Notes under the pieces: model-generated
Seen by the model: the letters and a program-made list of their open reading frames with translations, nothing else
What the model was told of the DNA's origin: nothing
Databases searched by the model: none
Shown: positions 17,624 to 26,268 of the stretch, in pieces
Layout: the number at the start of each line of letters is the position of its first letter
How positions within the stretch are numbered: the stretch's first letter is position 1
Made by a program: the position numbers and the translations under genes
DNA from: Spectribacter acetivorans
GTDB lineage: Bacteria > Pseudomonadota > Gammaproteobacteria > Nevskiales > Salinisphaeraceae
Assembly (NCBI RefSeq): GCF_031846305.1
Contig: NZ_JAVRHY010000002.1
Coordinates: forward strand, 1-64,000
DNA: 64,000 nucleotides
Reading direction: 5' to 3'

Positions 17624-18013
17624 CTAGGGCAGGCTCACCGGCGCCGGCGGCTCCCAGCCGTCGGCGCGGTGTTCTGCCACCACGGTGGTGTCGATACCGC
17701 CCCGGACGTAGAACTCGGCGGTCAGACGCATGAAACGCGGCGCCGTGGCCGCCACCAGATCGTCCAGAATGCGATTGGTTACCGCCTCGTGGAACGCGCC
17801 CTCGTCGCGAAACGACCAGATATAGAGCTTCAGCGACTTCAACTCCACGCAGTACCGGTCCGGCACATAGGCCAGGTGCAGGGTGGCGAAGTCCGGCTGG
17901 CCGGTCTTCGGGCACAGGCAGGTGAACTCCGGCATCCGCATGCGGATGGTGTAATCCCGCCCCGGCTGCGGATTGTCGAAGGTGTCCAGTTGCTTGCTCG
18001 GAACCGTGGTCAT
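17624..18013 (-). CDS. queF: NADPH-dependent 7-cyano-7-deazaguanine reductase QueF (short type)
   Basis: QueF (129 residues) reduces preQ0 to preQ1 in the queuosine pathway. FTCLCPKTGQPDFATLHL holds the catalytic Cys in the CPxTGQPD context. VELKSLKLYIWSFRDEGAFHE is the substrate/NADPH motif region of the family. The length matches the short, single-domain class found in Bacillus, not the long two-domain enteric QueF. ATG 18013 is chosen because the protein then has the usual N-terminus; a longer open frame upstream runs into smc on the other strand and is not credible. Confidence 0.95.
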   Translation of the reverse strand: MTTVPSKQLDTFDNPQPGRDYTIRMRMPEFTCLCPKTGQPDFATLHLAYVPDRYCVELKSLKLYIWSFRDEGAFHEAVTNRILDDLVAATAPRFMRLTAEFYVRGGIDTTVVAEHRADGWEPPAPVSLP

Positions 18014-18155
18014 GCGCGTGTCATCGGGGCGTTGGCGTGGGGCCGCGTAGGTTACACTAGCGCCGCGTTTCGCAGCGGGTCCGGCCAGCCGGGACCCGGA
18101 TAACAACGACCGTGCCGGACGCGGGGTGCAGACCGGCACGCGACATGGGGCATCG

Positions 18156-21100
18156 ATGCGGCTGACCGCCATCAAACTCGCCGGCTTCAAATCCTTCGTG
18201 GAGCCGACCACACTGCGTCTGACCAGCAATCTGGCCGGCATTGTCGGGCCCAACGGCTGCGGCAAGTCCAACGTGATCGATGCGGTGCGCTGGGTCACCG
18301 GCGAATCCAGCGCCAAGCAGCTGCGCGGCGAAGCGCTCGAGGATGTGATCTTCAACGGCTCGCGCTCGCGCAAGCCCGTCGGCCGCGCCTCGGTGGAACT
18401 GCTGTTCGACAACAGCGACGGCAAGCTGGGCGGCCAGTACGCCGGCTTTGCCGAAATCGCCATCCGGCGTGAGCTCTCCCGCGACGGCCAGTCCCAGTAC
18501 CGCATCAACGGCGCCCGCTGCCGGCGGCGCGACGTGGTGGACCTGTTTCTCGGCACCGGCCTGGGCGGCCGCAGCAATTACGCGGTGATCGAGCAGGGCT
18601 CGGTCAATCGGCTGATCGAGGCGCGCCCGGAAGACATGCGGCAGGTGCTGGAGGAGGCCGCCGGCATTTCCCGCTACAAGGAGCGGCGGCGGGAAACCGA
18701 GAACCGTATACGGCATACCCGCGAGAATCTGGACCGCCTCAACGACCTGATCAGCGAGGTCACGCAGCGGCTGGCCCAGCTCCAGCGCCAGGCCGCCAAC
18801 GCCGAGAAGTACAAGCAGTACAAGAGCGAGGAACGCCGCCTGCGCGCGGAGTTGCTGGCCCTGCGCTGGCGCGAGCTCGACGGCGAGGCCGAACACCAGC
18901 AGACCCAGCTGGATGCCAGCAAGCGGGAACTGGAAACCCAGCGGGAGCAGGCGCGGGATCTGGCCGAACGCCGCCAGACCGAACAGGCCGAACAGCAGCG
19001 CGCCACCCAGGCCAGCCAGCAGCAACAGGCCGATTTCTATGCCGCCGAGGCCGAGGTGGCGCGGGTAGAACAGTCGCTGGCCCACGCCCGCGAGCTGGCC
19101 CGCGTGAAGCAGGCCGAAACCCGCGACATGGAAGGCCAGCTGGAGGATCTGGACCAGCGCATCGACGCCGCCGGCCGGGAACGCACCCAGCTGCAGCAGG
19201 CGATCGACGATCAGGGCCGCCAACTGGAAGCGGCGGTGGCCGAGCACAAGCAGGCCCAGGCCCGGCTGGGCAGTGCCGAACAGGCAGCCGAGGAAGGCGA
19301 GGGCGCCTGGGAAAGCCTGGCCGGCGACGAGAACAATCCGCTGCAGCGGGCGGAAACCGAGCGCGCCCGGCTGGAGCATCTGGAACAGAATCTCGGCGCC
19401 CTGGGCGAGCGGCTGGATCGGCTGCTGGCCGAGCGCGGACGCATCGACGACGACGGCCCCAAGCAGGCCCTGACCGATGTCGAGGAAGCCCTGCAGGCGC
19501 TGGCCGGAGATTTGGAAACCGCCCGCGAGGATCAGCAATCCGCCGAAGCCGATCTCACCCGCCTGCGCGACAACCGCCGTGCCGTGGATACCACCCTGCA
19601 CGAAACCCGCGATGCGCTGGCAGCCGCACGCGGCCGGCTGTCCTCCCTGGAAGCCCTGCAGCAGGCGGCCCTGCGCGAGGATGATCAGGAACTGCGTGAA
19701 TGGCTGACCGCCCGCAGCTGGGATGATGCCGCCAGCGCCGCTCATCAGTTGCGGGTCGCCGACGGCTGGGAAGCCGCGGCCGAGGCCGCCCTGGGCGGGT
19801 TCCTGCGAGCCCTGTGCCTGCCCAATCTGGATGCCCGGGTCGGGGAGGTGAGTGAGTGGCCGGGGCAGGGGCTGACCCTGATCCACCAGGATCGCGAAGA
19901 TCGCGGGCCGCACGGGGCCGGCGGACCGCGCGGTACCCGCTCGCTGTCATCGGTGTTGAGCGGCCCGACGGTGCTGCGTCAGCTGGCCCAGCGCATTTTC
20001 CTGGTCGAGAACGAGCGCGACGCCCATGACCTGGTCGATCAGCTGCAGCCGGGCCAGATGCTGGTCACCCGGGCCGGCTTCTGTCTGGGGCCCGGCTGGC
20101 TGCGCGTGCCGCGGCAGGACAGCGACGAGCCGGGCGTGCTCAAACGCGAACAGGCCATCGATGGGCTACGCAAGGAGATCGACCGGCTGGCGGCGACCGA
20201 AACCGATCGTGCCGACGAGCTGGACGGCCTGCGTCAGCGCATTCAGGCCGCGGAAACCCGCCGCACCGAGCTCACCGAGCGGCTCGATGATCTGCGCCGC
20301 CGCCACGGTGAGCGGCTGGCCGAGCGGCAGGGTCTCACCGTCCGGGTGGAACAGATCCAGCGCCGGCGGCGCGAGCTCGACGCCGAAATCGAGGACCTCA
20401 CCCGTCAGCGCAAAGAACACGAGCAGGCGGTGTCCCAGGCCCGGGAGCGGCTGGACGGCACCGCCGAGGCGGCGCGCGATTTCGTCCAGCGCCGCCAGGC
20501 CCTGCAGGAACAGCTGCGCGAACAGCGCGAGCAGCGCGACCGCGCCCGGCGGGAGTGCGACGAGGTGGCCCAGCGCCAGCAGAATCTGCGGCTGGAGGTA
20601 ACCGGCAAGCGCAGCGCCCTGGAAGCTGCCGAACAGCGGCTGGCCGATCTGCGCCAGCGTCGCACCCGCAGCGCCGAACGGCTGCAGTCACTGCAGGCCG
20701 AACTGGCCCAGTCCGCCCCGGAAACTGACCTCTCGCATGCCCGAGCCGAGGCCGAATCGCGGCGGGAAGCCGCCTGCAAGGCGCTGGAAGCCGCCCGCAC
20801 CGGGCTGGCGGATATCGAGGCCCGGGTGGCCGATCTCAGCCAGCGGGCGCAGGGGCTGGAAACCGGTCTGGAAGCCGCCCGCGAGCGGGTCCAGCAGGCG
20901 CGGGTCGCCTTCGAGTCCGCCTCGGTCCGGCGCCAGACGCTGGAGGAACAGTTGGCCGAGGCCGGCTACGCCCCGCGCCCCCTGTGCGACGAGCTGGCCG
21001 AGGATGCCGGTCCGGCGGACTGGGAAGAGAAGCTGGAATCCCTGGAGCGGCGCATCCAGCGGCTGGGGGCGATCAATCTCGCCGCGATCGAGGAATTCGA

Positions 21101-21674
21101 GACCGAGAAGGAGCGGGAGGAATACCTCCAGGGCCAGTACGACGACCTGATGGAAGCCCTGGGTACGCTGGAACAGGCTATCGCGAAGATCGACCGCGAA
21201 ACCCGCTCGCGCTTCCGCGACACCTACGAGCAGGTCAACCAGCGACTGGGCGCGCTGTTCCCGGTGCTGTTCGGGGGTGGGGAAGCCCGGCTGGAACTCA
21301 CCGAGGACGACCTACTGGCCACCGGCGTGCGCATCATGGCGCGGCCGCCGGGCAAGCGGAATGCCTCCATCCAGATGCTGTCGGGCGGGGAAAAGGCGCT
21401 GACCGCGGTGGCGCTGCTGTTCGCGCTGTTCGAGCTCAATCCCGCGCCGTTCTGCATGCTCGACGAAATCGACGCGCCGCTCGACGACGCCAATGTCTCG
21501 CGCTTCTGCGACCTGGTCGGCCGCATGGCGGACCAGGTTCAGTTCATCGTGATCACCCACAACAAGCTCACCATGGAACTGGTGCAGCAGCTGCACGGGG
21601 TGACCATGCAGGAACCGGGCGTGTCGCGGCTGGTCAGTGTGGATATCGATCAGGCGCTGGAAATGGCAAGCTAG
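18156..21674 (+). CDS. smc: Chromosome segregation ATPase SMC
   Basis: SMC (1172 residues, full length) is the ATPase of the condensin-like SMC-ScpAB complex. Walker A is GPNGCGKSN near residue 32. Two long coiled coils (about 170-510 and 670-1015) flank a hinge at about 510-670. The C-terminal head has the signature LSGGEKALTAV and Walker B FCMLDEIDAPLDD. ATG 18156 gives the normal N-terminus MRLTAIKLAGFKSFV; a GTG at 18126 is open but adds a non-family tail. The partners scpA and scpB lie at 31-32.7 kb. The order smc-zipA-ligA is conserved in gammaproteobacteria that use SMC rather than MukB. Confidence 0.98.
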   Translation: MRLTAIKLAGFKSFVEPTTLRLTSNLAGIVGPNGCGKSNVIDAVRWVTGESSAKQLRGEALEDVIFNGSRSRKPVGRASVELLFDNSDGKLGGQYAGFAEIAIRRELSRDGQSQYRINGARCRRRDVVDLFLGTGLGGRSNYAVIEQGSVNRLIEARPEDMRQVLEEAAGISRYKERRRETENRIRHTRENLDRLNDLISEVTQRLAQLQRQAANAEKYKQYKSEERRLRAELLALRWRELDGEAEHQQTQLDASKRELETQREQARDLAERRQTEQAEQQRATQASQQQQADFYAAEAEVARVEQSLAHARELARVKQAETRDMEGQLEDLDQRIDAAGRERTQLQQAIDDQGRQLEAAVAEHKQAQARLGSAEQAAEEGEGAWESLAGDENNPLQRAETERARLEHLEQNLGALGERLDRLLAERGRIDDDGPKQALTDVEEALQALAGDLETAREDQQSAEADLTRLRDNRRAVDTTLHETRDALAAARGRLSSLEALQQAALREDDQELREWLTARSWDDAASAAHQLRVADGWEAAAEAALGGFLRALCLPNLDARVGEVSEWPGQGLTLIHQDREDRGPHGAGGPRGTRSLSSVLSGPTVLRQLAQRIFLVENERDAHDLVDQLQPGQMLVTRAGFCLGPGWLRVPRQDSDEPGVLKREQAIDGLRKEIDRLAATETDRADELDGLRQRIQAAETRRTELTERLDDLRRRHGERLAERQGLTVRVEQIQRRRRELDAEIEDLTRQRKEHEQAVSQARERLDGTAEAARDFVQRRQALQEQLREQREQRDRARRECDEVAQRQQNLRLEVTGKRSALEAAEQRLADLRQRRTRSAERLQSLQAELAQSAPETDLSHARAEAESRREAACKALEAARTGLADIEARVADLSQRAQGLETGLEAARERVQQARVAFESASVRRQTLEEQLAEAGYAPRPLCDELAEDAGPADWEEKLESLERRIQRLGAINLAAIEEFETEKEREEYLQGQYDDLMEALGTLEQAIAKIDRETRSRFRDTYEQVNQRLGALFPVLFGGGEARLELTEDDLLATGVRIMARPPGKRNASIQMLSGGEKALTAVALLFALFELNPAPFCMLDEIDAPLDDANVSRFCDLVGRMADQVQFIVITHNKLTMELVQQLHGVTMQEPGVSRLVSVDIDQALEMAS

Positions 21675-21724
21675 AGACGGGACCGGCGCCAGATGCGACA
21701 CGCGATTCGACAGACGGAAATCTC

Positions 21725-22528
21725 ATGACCGGTATTCAATGGGTACTGCTGATCCTGGTGGCCGGGGCGGTCGTCGGGGTGTACTTCTACCTGCGGCGGC
21801 AGTCCGGCGTGGACCCGTGGCAGGGCATGGAAGAAGGCGAGGACGGCATTGACCGGGGCGAAGCCCTCGGCGGCGACTCCTACATCGTCGGCGTGCGCAC
21901 CGTCGGCGGCCAGACCGACGCGCCGTCGCAGACGGCCGCGCGATCGGCCCCGACGGCCTCACCCGAACCGGCCGGGGACAATCCGGACGAACCCTCCTGG
22001 ATGAATTTCACCACAGGCCGCGAAGCGCCCGAGCCCAAGGCGGCGCCTGCCGAACCGGTGGAAGCGGTGCGCCCCCAGCGGCCACCCAGCGGCGAGCAGC
22101 GTCTGTTCGTGCTGCACATCTCCAGCCGCGACGGCAGCCTCTATGATGGGCCGGACATCCACGCCGCGCTGCAGGAGCAGAAGCTCAAGTTCGGGTTGCA
22201 CGGCATCTACCACCGCATCACCGAAGCCAACGGCGTGCCGGAATCGGTGTTCTCGATCGCCAATATCCTGAAACCGGGTTTTCTCGACCCGGTGGAAGCC
22301 GACCATCTCCAGACCCCGGGACTGGCGCTGTTCCTGCAGCTGCCCGGTCCGCTGGAGGGCAGCCGCGCCGCGCGCGATCTGCTGGATACCGCGGCTGCGC
22401 TGGCCGAACGGCTGGGCGCCGAGGTGCTCGACGACAAGCGCAGCCTGCTCAAGCCCCAGACCGCTCAGTACATGCTGGACGAAATCGCCGAGCTGGATCG
22501 CCGTCAGCGGCTCGCCGCCCACCGGTGA
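21725..22528 (+). CDS. zipA: Cell division protein ZipA
   Basis: ZipA (267 residues) tethers FtsZ to the inner membrane during division. One N-terminal membrane helix (MTGIQWVLLILVAGAVVGVY) is followed by a basic patch and a Pro/Ala/Glu-rich flexible linker (about 30-125). The C-terminal FtsZ-binding domain (about 130-260) includes RLFVLHISSRDGSLYDGPDI and GFLDPVEADHLQTPGLALFL. It lies between smc and ligA, and its stop overlaps the ligA GTG start (GTGA). Confidence 0.95.
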   Translation: MTGIQWVLLILVAGAVVGVYFYLRRQSGVDPWQGMEEGEDGIDRGEALGGDSYIVGVRTVGGQTDAPSQTAARSAPTASPEPAGDNPDEPSWMNFTTGREAPEPKAAPAEPVEAVRPQRPPSGEQRLFVLHISSRDGSLYDGPDIHAALQEQKLKFGLHGIYHRITEANGVPESVFSIANILKPGFLDPVEADHLQTPGLALFLQLPGPLEGSRAARDLLDTAAALAERLGAEVLDDKRSLLKPQTAQYMLDEIAELDRRQRLAAHR

Positions 22529-24645
22529 AGGCGGACAAGGCGGCGGCGCGCATCGAGGAACTGCGCCGCACGCTCAACGAACACAATCATCGCTATTACG
22601 TCCTCGACGATCCGGTCGCCAGCGACGCCGAGTACGACCGCCTGTTCCGCGAACTGGAAGCGCTGGAAGCCGAGTATCCGGATCGCGTGACGCCGGACTC
22701 GCCCACCCGCAAGGTCGGCGCGCCGCCGGCCGAGGCCTTCCGCGCGGTCACCCACCGCCAGCCCATGCTTTCGCTGGGCAATGGCTTCGACGAGGCGGAA
22801 CTGGCTGAATTCGATCGCCGCGTGCGCGAGGGCATCGGTGTCGACGCCGTACGCTACAGCGCCGAACCCAAGCTCGACGGTATTGCCGTGAACCTGCTCT
22901 ATGAGGATGGCGTGCTCACGCGTGGCGCTACCCGTGGCGACGGCGATCAGGGCGAGGACATCACCGACAACGTGCGTACCATCCGCAATCTGCCGTTGCG
23001 GCTACGCAGTGACCCGCCGCCGGCGGCCATCGAGATCCGCGGCGAGGTGATTCTGCCGCGCTCCCGCTTCCAGGCCCTCAACCGGGGTCTAGTAGAGAAT
23101 GGCGAGAAGCCCTTCGTGAACCCCCGAAACGCCGCGGCCGGCAGCCTGCGGCAACTGGACTCGGCGGTCACCGCCCGCCGCCCGCTGATGCTGCAGGTGT
23201 ACGGCGTGGGCGATGTCGCGGGCGCCGAGCTGCCGGCCAGTCACCGTGACCTGCTGGCGCGACTGCAGGGCTGGGGGTTGCCGGTCAACGAGTTCGTGCA
23301 GATCGTGGATGGTCTGGACGGCTGTCGTGACTATTACCGGGCGATGCTCGAGCGCCGCGAGCGGCTTGATTACGACATCGACGGCTGCGTCTACAAGGTC
23401 GATGACCAGCGCCAGCGCGACGAACTCGGCTTCGTGGCCCGGGCCCCGCGCTGGGCGATCGCCCACAAGTTCCCGGCCGAAGAGGCGGTGACGGTGCTGC
23501 GCGATGTGGAATTCCAGGTCGGGCGCACCGGCGCGGTGACCCCGGTGGCCCGACTCGAACCGGTATTCGTGGGCGGTGCGACCGTGTCCAATGCGACGCT
23601 GCACAACCTGGACGAGATTGCCCGCAAGGACGTGCGCATCGGCGACAACGTGGTAGTACGCCGCGCCGGCGACGTGATTCCCGAAGTGGTGCGTCCGCTG
23701 CCGGACAAGCGGCCCGGCGACGCCCGCGTGATCGAACTGCCCGCCGCATGTCCGGTGTGCGGCTCGGCGGTACGGCGCGACCCCGGCGAGGCCGTGGCCC
23801 GCTGTACTGGCGGGCTGTTCTGCCACGCCCAGCGCCGGGAGCGTCTCAAGCATTTCGCGGCCCGCAAGGCGATGGATATCGAGGGGCTGGGCGATCGCCA
23901 GATCGAACAATTCGTGGACGAGGGTCTGCTCGCATCGCCCGCCGACATCTACCGGCTGGGCGAGCATCGGGATGCCCTGGTCGGTCGCGACGGCTACGGC
24001 GAGAAATCGGTGGCCAACCTGCTGGCCGCCATCGAGGCGAGCAAGCAGACCACGCTCGGGCGCTTCCTGTTCGCACTCGGCATCCGGGAGATCGGCGAGA
24101 CAATGGCGCGCGACCTGGCCGCCCATTTCGGCACCCTGGAAGCGCTCGACGACACGGCCCGCGCCTATGCCGACCATCGCCGCGCCGCGCTGGCCGAGGC
24201 CGAGGGTGACGAGGCGGCCGCCGACAAGCAACTGCGCGACGACCCGCTGCGCCAGGTCCCCAACATCGGCCCGCGGGTAGCCGGCCAGCTCGGCGATTTC
24301 TTCGCCGAACCGCACAACCGCGAGATCATCGCCGATCTGCGCGCGGCCGGTGTGAGCTGGCCGCAGGCAGACCCCGCCGACGCCGGCGGCCAGCCCCTGT
24401 CCGGCAGGACCTTCGTGCTCACCGGCAGCCTGGCGGACTGGACCCGCGATCAGGCCCGGGCCGCCATCGAGGCCGCCGGGGGTCGGGTGACCTCCAGCGT
24501 GTCCCGCAAGACGGATTACGTGGTGGCCGGGGCCGATCCCGGTTCCAAGCGGGACAAGGCCGAGCGGCTGGGTGTGACCCTGCTCGACGAGGCCGGCCTG
24601 CAGGCGCTGCTGGCGAACGAAACCGGTGAGAACGGGTCGCAGTAA
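22525..24645 (+). CDS. ligA: NAD-dependent DNA ligase LigA
   Basis: LigA (706 residues) seals nicks in replication and repair. The adenylation domain has the active Lys in AEPKLDGIAVNLLYEDG (about residue 116). The OB fold follows, then a Cys4 zinc finger (CPVC and CTGGLFC). Helix-hairpin-helix repeats occupy about 450-590. A C-terminal BRCT domain (about 630-700) is marked by LSGRTFVLTGSLADWTRDQA. The GTG start overlaps zipA's stop. One insertion in the HhH region (EGDEAAADKQLRDD) looks lineage-specific. Confidence 0.98.
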   Translation: MKADKAAARIEELRRTLNEHNHRYYVLDDPVASDAEYDRLFRELEALEAEYPDRVTPDSPTRKVGAPPAEAFRAVTHRQPMLSLGNGFDEAELAEFDRRVREGIGVDAVRYSAEPKLDGIAVNLLYEDGVLTRGATRGDGDQGEDITDNVRTIRNLPLRLRSDPPPAAIEIRGEVILPRSRFQALNRGLVENGEKPFVNPRNAAAGSLRQLDSAVTARRPLMLQVYGVGDVAGAELPASHRDLLARLQGWGLPVNEFVQIVDGLDGCRDYYRAMLERRERLDYDIDGCVYKVDDQRQRDELGFVARAPRWAIAHKFPAEEAVTVLRDVEFQVGRTGAVTPVARLEPVFVGGATVSNATLHNLDEIARKDVRIGDNVVVRRAGDVIPEVVRPLPDKRPGDARVIELPAACPVCGSAVRRDPGEAVARCTGGLFCHAQRRERLKHFAARKAMDIEGLGDRQIEQFVDEGLLASPADIYRLGEHRDALVGRDGYGEKSVANLLAAIEASKQTTLGRFLFALGIREIGETMARDLAAHFGTLEALDDTARAYADHRRAALAEAEGDEAAADKQLRDDPLRQVPNIGPRVAGQLGDFFAEPHNREIIADLRAAGVSWPQADPADAGGQPLSGRTFVLTGSLADWTRDQARAAIEAAGGRVTSSVSRKTDYVVAGADPGSKRDKAERLGVTLLDEAGLQALLANETGENGSQ

Positions 24646-24675
24646 TCGACTTCCATGCTTGCAAAAGGTCAGACC

Positions 24676-25815
24676 ATGATCCGGACGATTGCCACTGCCG
24701 CCCCCCGACGACTGCTCGGTGCCGTGACCCTGGTGGCCGCCAGCGCCTGTACCGCGGGTGAGCCGCCGGCCGGCGCTGTCACCAGCGACGAGGCCACATT
24801 CCGCGTGGAAACGGTGGCCGGGGGGTTGAACCAGCCCTGGTCGCTGGCCTTCCTGCCGGATGGCGATCGACTCGTGACCGAGCGTGGCGGGCGGTTGCTG
24901 CGCCTGTCCGATGGTGAATTTCGGACCATCGAGGGCGTGCCGGAGGTGGCGACGGTCAATCAGGGCGGGTTGCTGGACGTGGCCCTGCATCCGGATTTCG
25001 CCGACAACGGATGGATCTACCTGAGCTACGCCGCGGCCGGCGACGGCGGCTACGCCACGCGCCTGGGCCGGGCACGGCTGGATGACGACCGGCTGGCGGA
25101 TTTCGAGGTGCTGTTCACTGCCGAGCCGTTCGTGCGCGGCGGCCGGCATTTCGGGTCGCGCATCGTGTTCCGGGACGGCTATCTATTCCTGACCGCCGGC
25201 GAACGCGGCAACAAGGAGCACGCCCAGGACCTGGACAAGTACCACGGCAAGCTGATCCGGCTGACGCTGGATGGCGATGTGCCCGACGACAACCCGTTCG
25301 TCGACGAATCCGGCGCCCGACCGGGCATCTACAGCTACGGGCACCGCAATCCCCAGGGCATGATCGTGCATCCGGACACCGGTGATATCTGGCTGCATGA
25401 ACACGGCCCGCAGGGCGGCGACGAAGTCAATCGCATCCGCGCGGGGGCCAACTACGGCTGGCCTCTGGCCACCTTCGGCGAGAACTACGGCGGCGGCCGC
25501 TTCGCGCCGGAACCGCCGCTGGAGGGTACGGTATCGCCGGTTCACCACTGGACGCCGTCAATCGCGCCGTCGGGCCTGGCCCTGTATCAGGGCGACGCCT
25601 TTCCGGCCTGGCGGGGCGACCTGTTCGCCGGCGCACTCAAGCTCACCCATCTGGCGCGGCTGGAACTCGAGGCGGGCGAGGTGGTGGGCGAGGAACGCCT
25701 GCTCGACGACGCCGGCATGCGGATTCGTGATGTCCGCAGCGGCCCCGACGGTTACCTCTATCTGCTCACGGACGGTAGCAATGGCAAGTTGCTGCGGCTG
25801 GTGCCGGCGGATTAA
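24676..25815 (+). CDS. PQQ-dependent aldose sugar dehydrogenase (YliI/Asd-like) lipoprotein
   Basis: This 379-residue beta-propeller enzyme belongs to the soluble glucose/sorbosone dehydrogenase family, which oxidises aldoses with PQQ in the periplasm. GLNQPWSLAFLPDG, GGLLDVALHPDF, YGHRNPQGM and HEHGPQGGDEVN are family blades containing Ca/PQQ ligands. The signal sequence ends in a lipobox-like ASAC (Cys about 25), so the protein is probably lipid-anchored. ATG 24676 has AAGG 8 bases upstream; an earlier ATG at 24655 lacks a site. No PQQ biosynthesis genes are nearby. Confidence 0.87.
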   Translation: MIRTIATAAPRRLLGAVTLVAASACTAGEPPAGAVTSDEATFRVETVAGGLNQPWSLAFLPDGDRLVTERGGRLLRLSDGEFRTIEGVPEVATVNQGGLLDVALHPDFADNGWIYLSYAAAGDGGYATRLGRARLDDDRLADFEVLFTAEPFVRGGRHFGSRIVFRDGYLFLTAGERGNKEHAQDLDKYHGKLIRLTLDGDVPDDNPFVDESGARPGIYSYGHRNPQGMIVHPDTGDIWLHEHGPQGGDEVNRIRAGANYGWPLATFGENYGGGRFAPEPPLEGTVSPVHHWTPSIAPSGLALYQGDAFPAWRGDLFAGALKLTHLARLELEAGEVVGEERLLDDAGMRIRDVRSGPDGYLYLLTDGSNGKLLRLVPAD

Positions 25816-25881
25816 CCGGTTGCTTGCCCCGTCGGCGGGCGGCGTTTAGCCTGCCCTACTGATTGATGACGGGGATCGACC

Positions 25882-26268
25882 TTGGCAAGCCACTGGCTGG
25901 ATGTAACCACCGAAGAAATTCGCGCTCGGCGTGACGCCCAGGCGCAGCTCGACCAGCGCCGGGCGGATCGTCACGACGAGGTCCAGCGCTGCCTGACCGA
26001 GGTGGTGCAACCGGTGTTCGAGGACATGGCCGGCCAGCGTGGCTGGCAACTGCGGCCGGTGGAGCCCGCCCGCGCCGGTGAGCCGCCCGCCCTGCGGATG
26101 GTCGGCGAGGGGCTCAAGCCGGCCTGGGCCGAGGTCGGCTTCGACACGCTCACCGGCATGGCGGTGCTGCGCCGGCATCCGGGCGGCGCCGGCGCGAAGC
26201 CGGCAATCACCGCCCTGCGCTGCGGAGACCTGGACCGGGACGGCCTGATCCGGTGGCTTACAGGCTGA
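25882..26268 (+). CDS. Hypothetical protein with TTG start
   Basis: I do not recognise this 128-residue protein. It begins at a TTG (25882) placed 7 bases after GGGG; no ATG or GTG suits the N-terminus. The sequence is hydrophilic, with a charged helix at about 8-45 (EEIRARRDAQAQLDQRRADR), and it lacks a signal peptide or membrane segment. Its last 11 bases overlap the convergent TonB-receptor gene. Codon use matches neighbouring core genes, which supports it being real. Confidence 0.6.
   Translation: MASHWLDVTTEEIRARRDAQAQLDQRRADRHDEVQRCLTEVVQPVFEDMAGQRGWQLRPVEPARAGEPPALRMVGEGLKPAWAEVGFDTLTGMAVLRRHPGGAGAKPAITALRCGDLDRDGLIRWLTG

Noticed and set aside
18014..18577. Longer N-terminus for queF
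   Set aside because: The frame stays open upstream but the added sequence is Arg/Pro/Ser-rich, unlike QueF, and lies over the start of smc.
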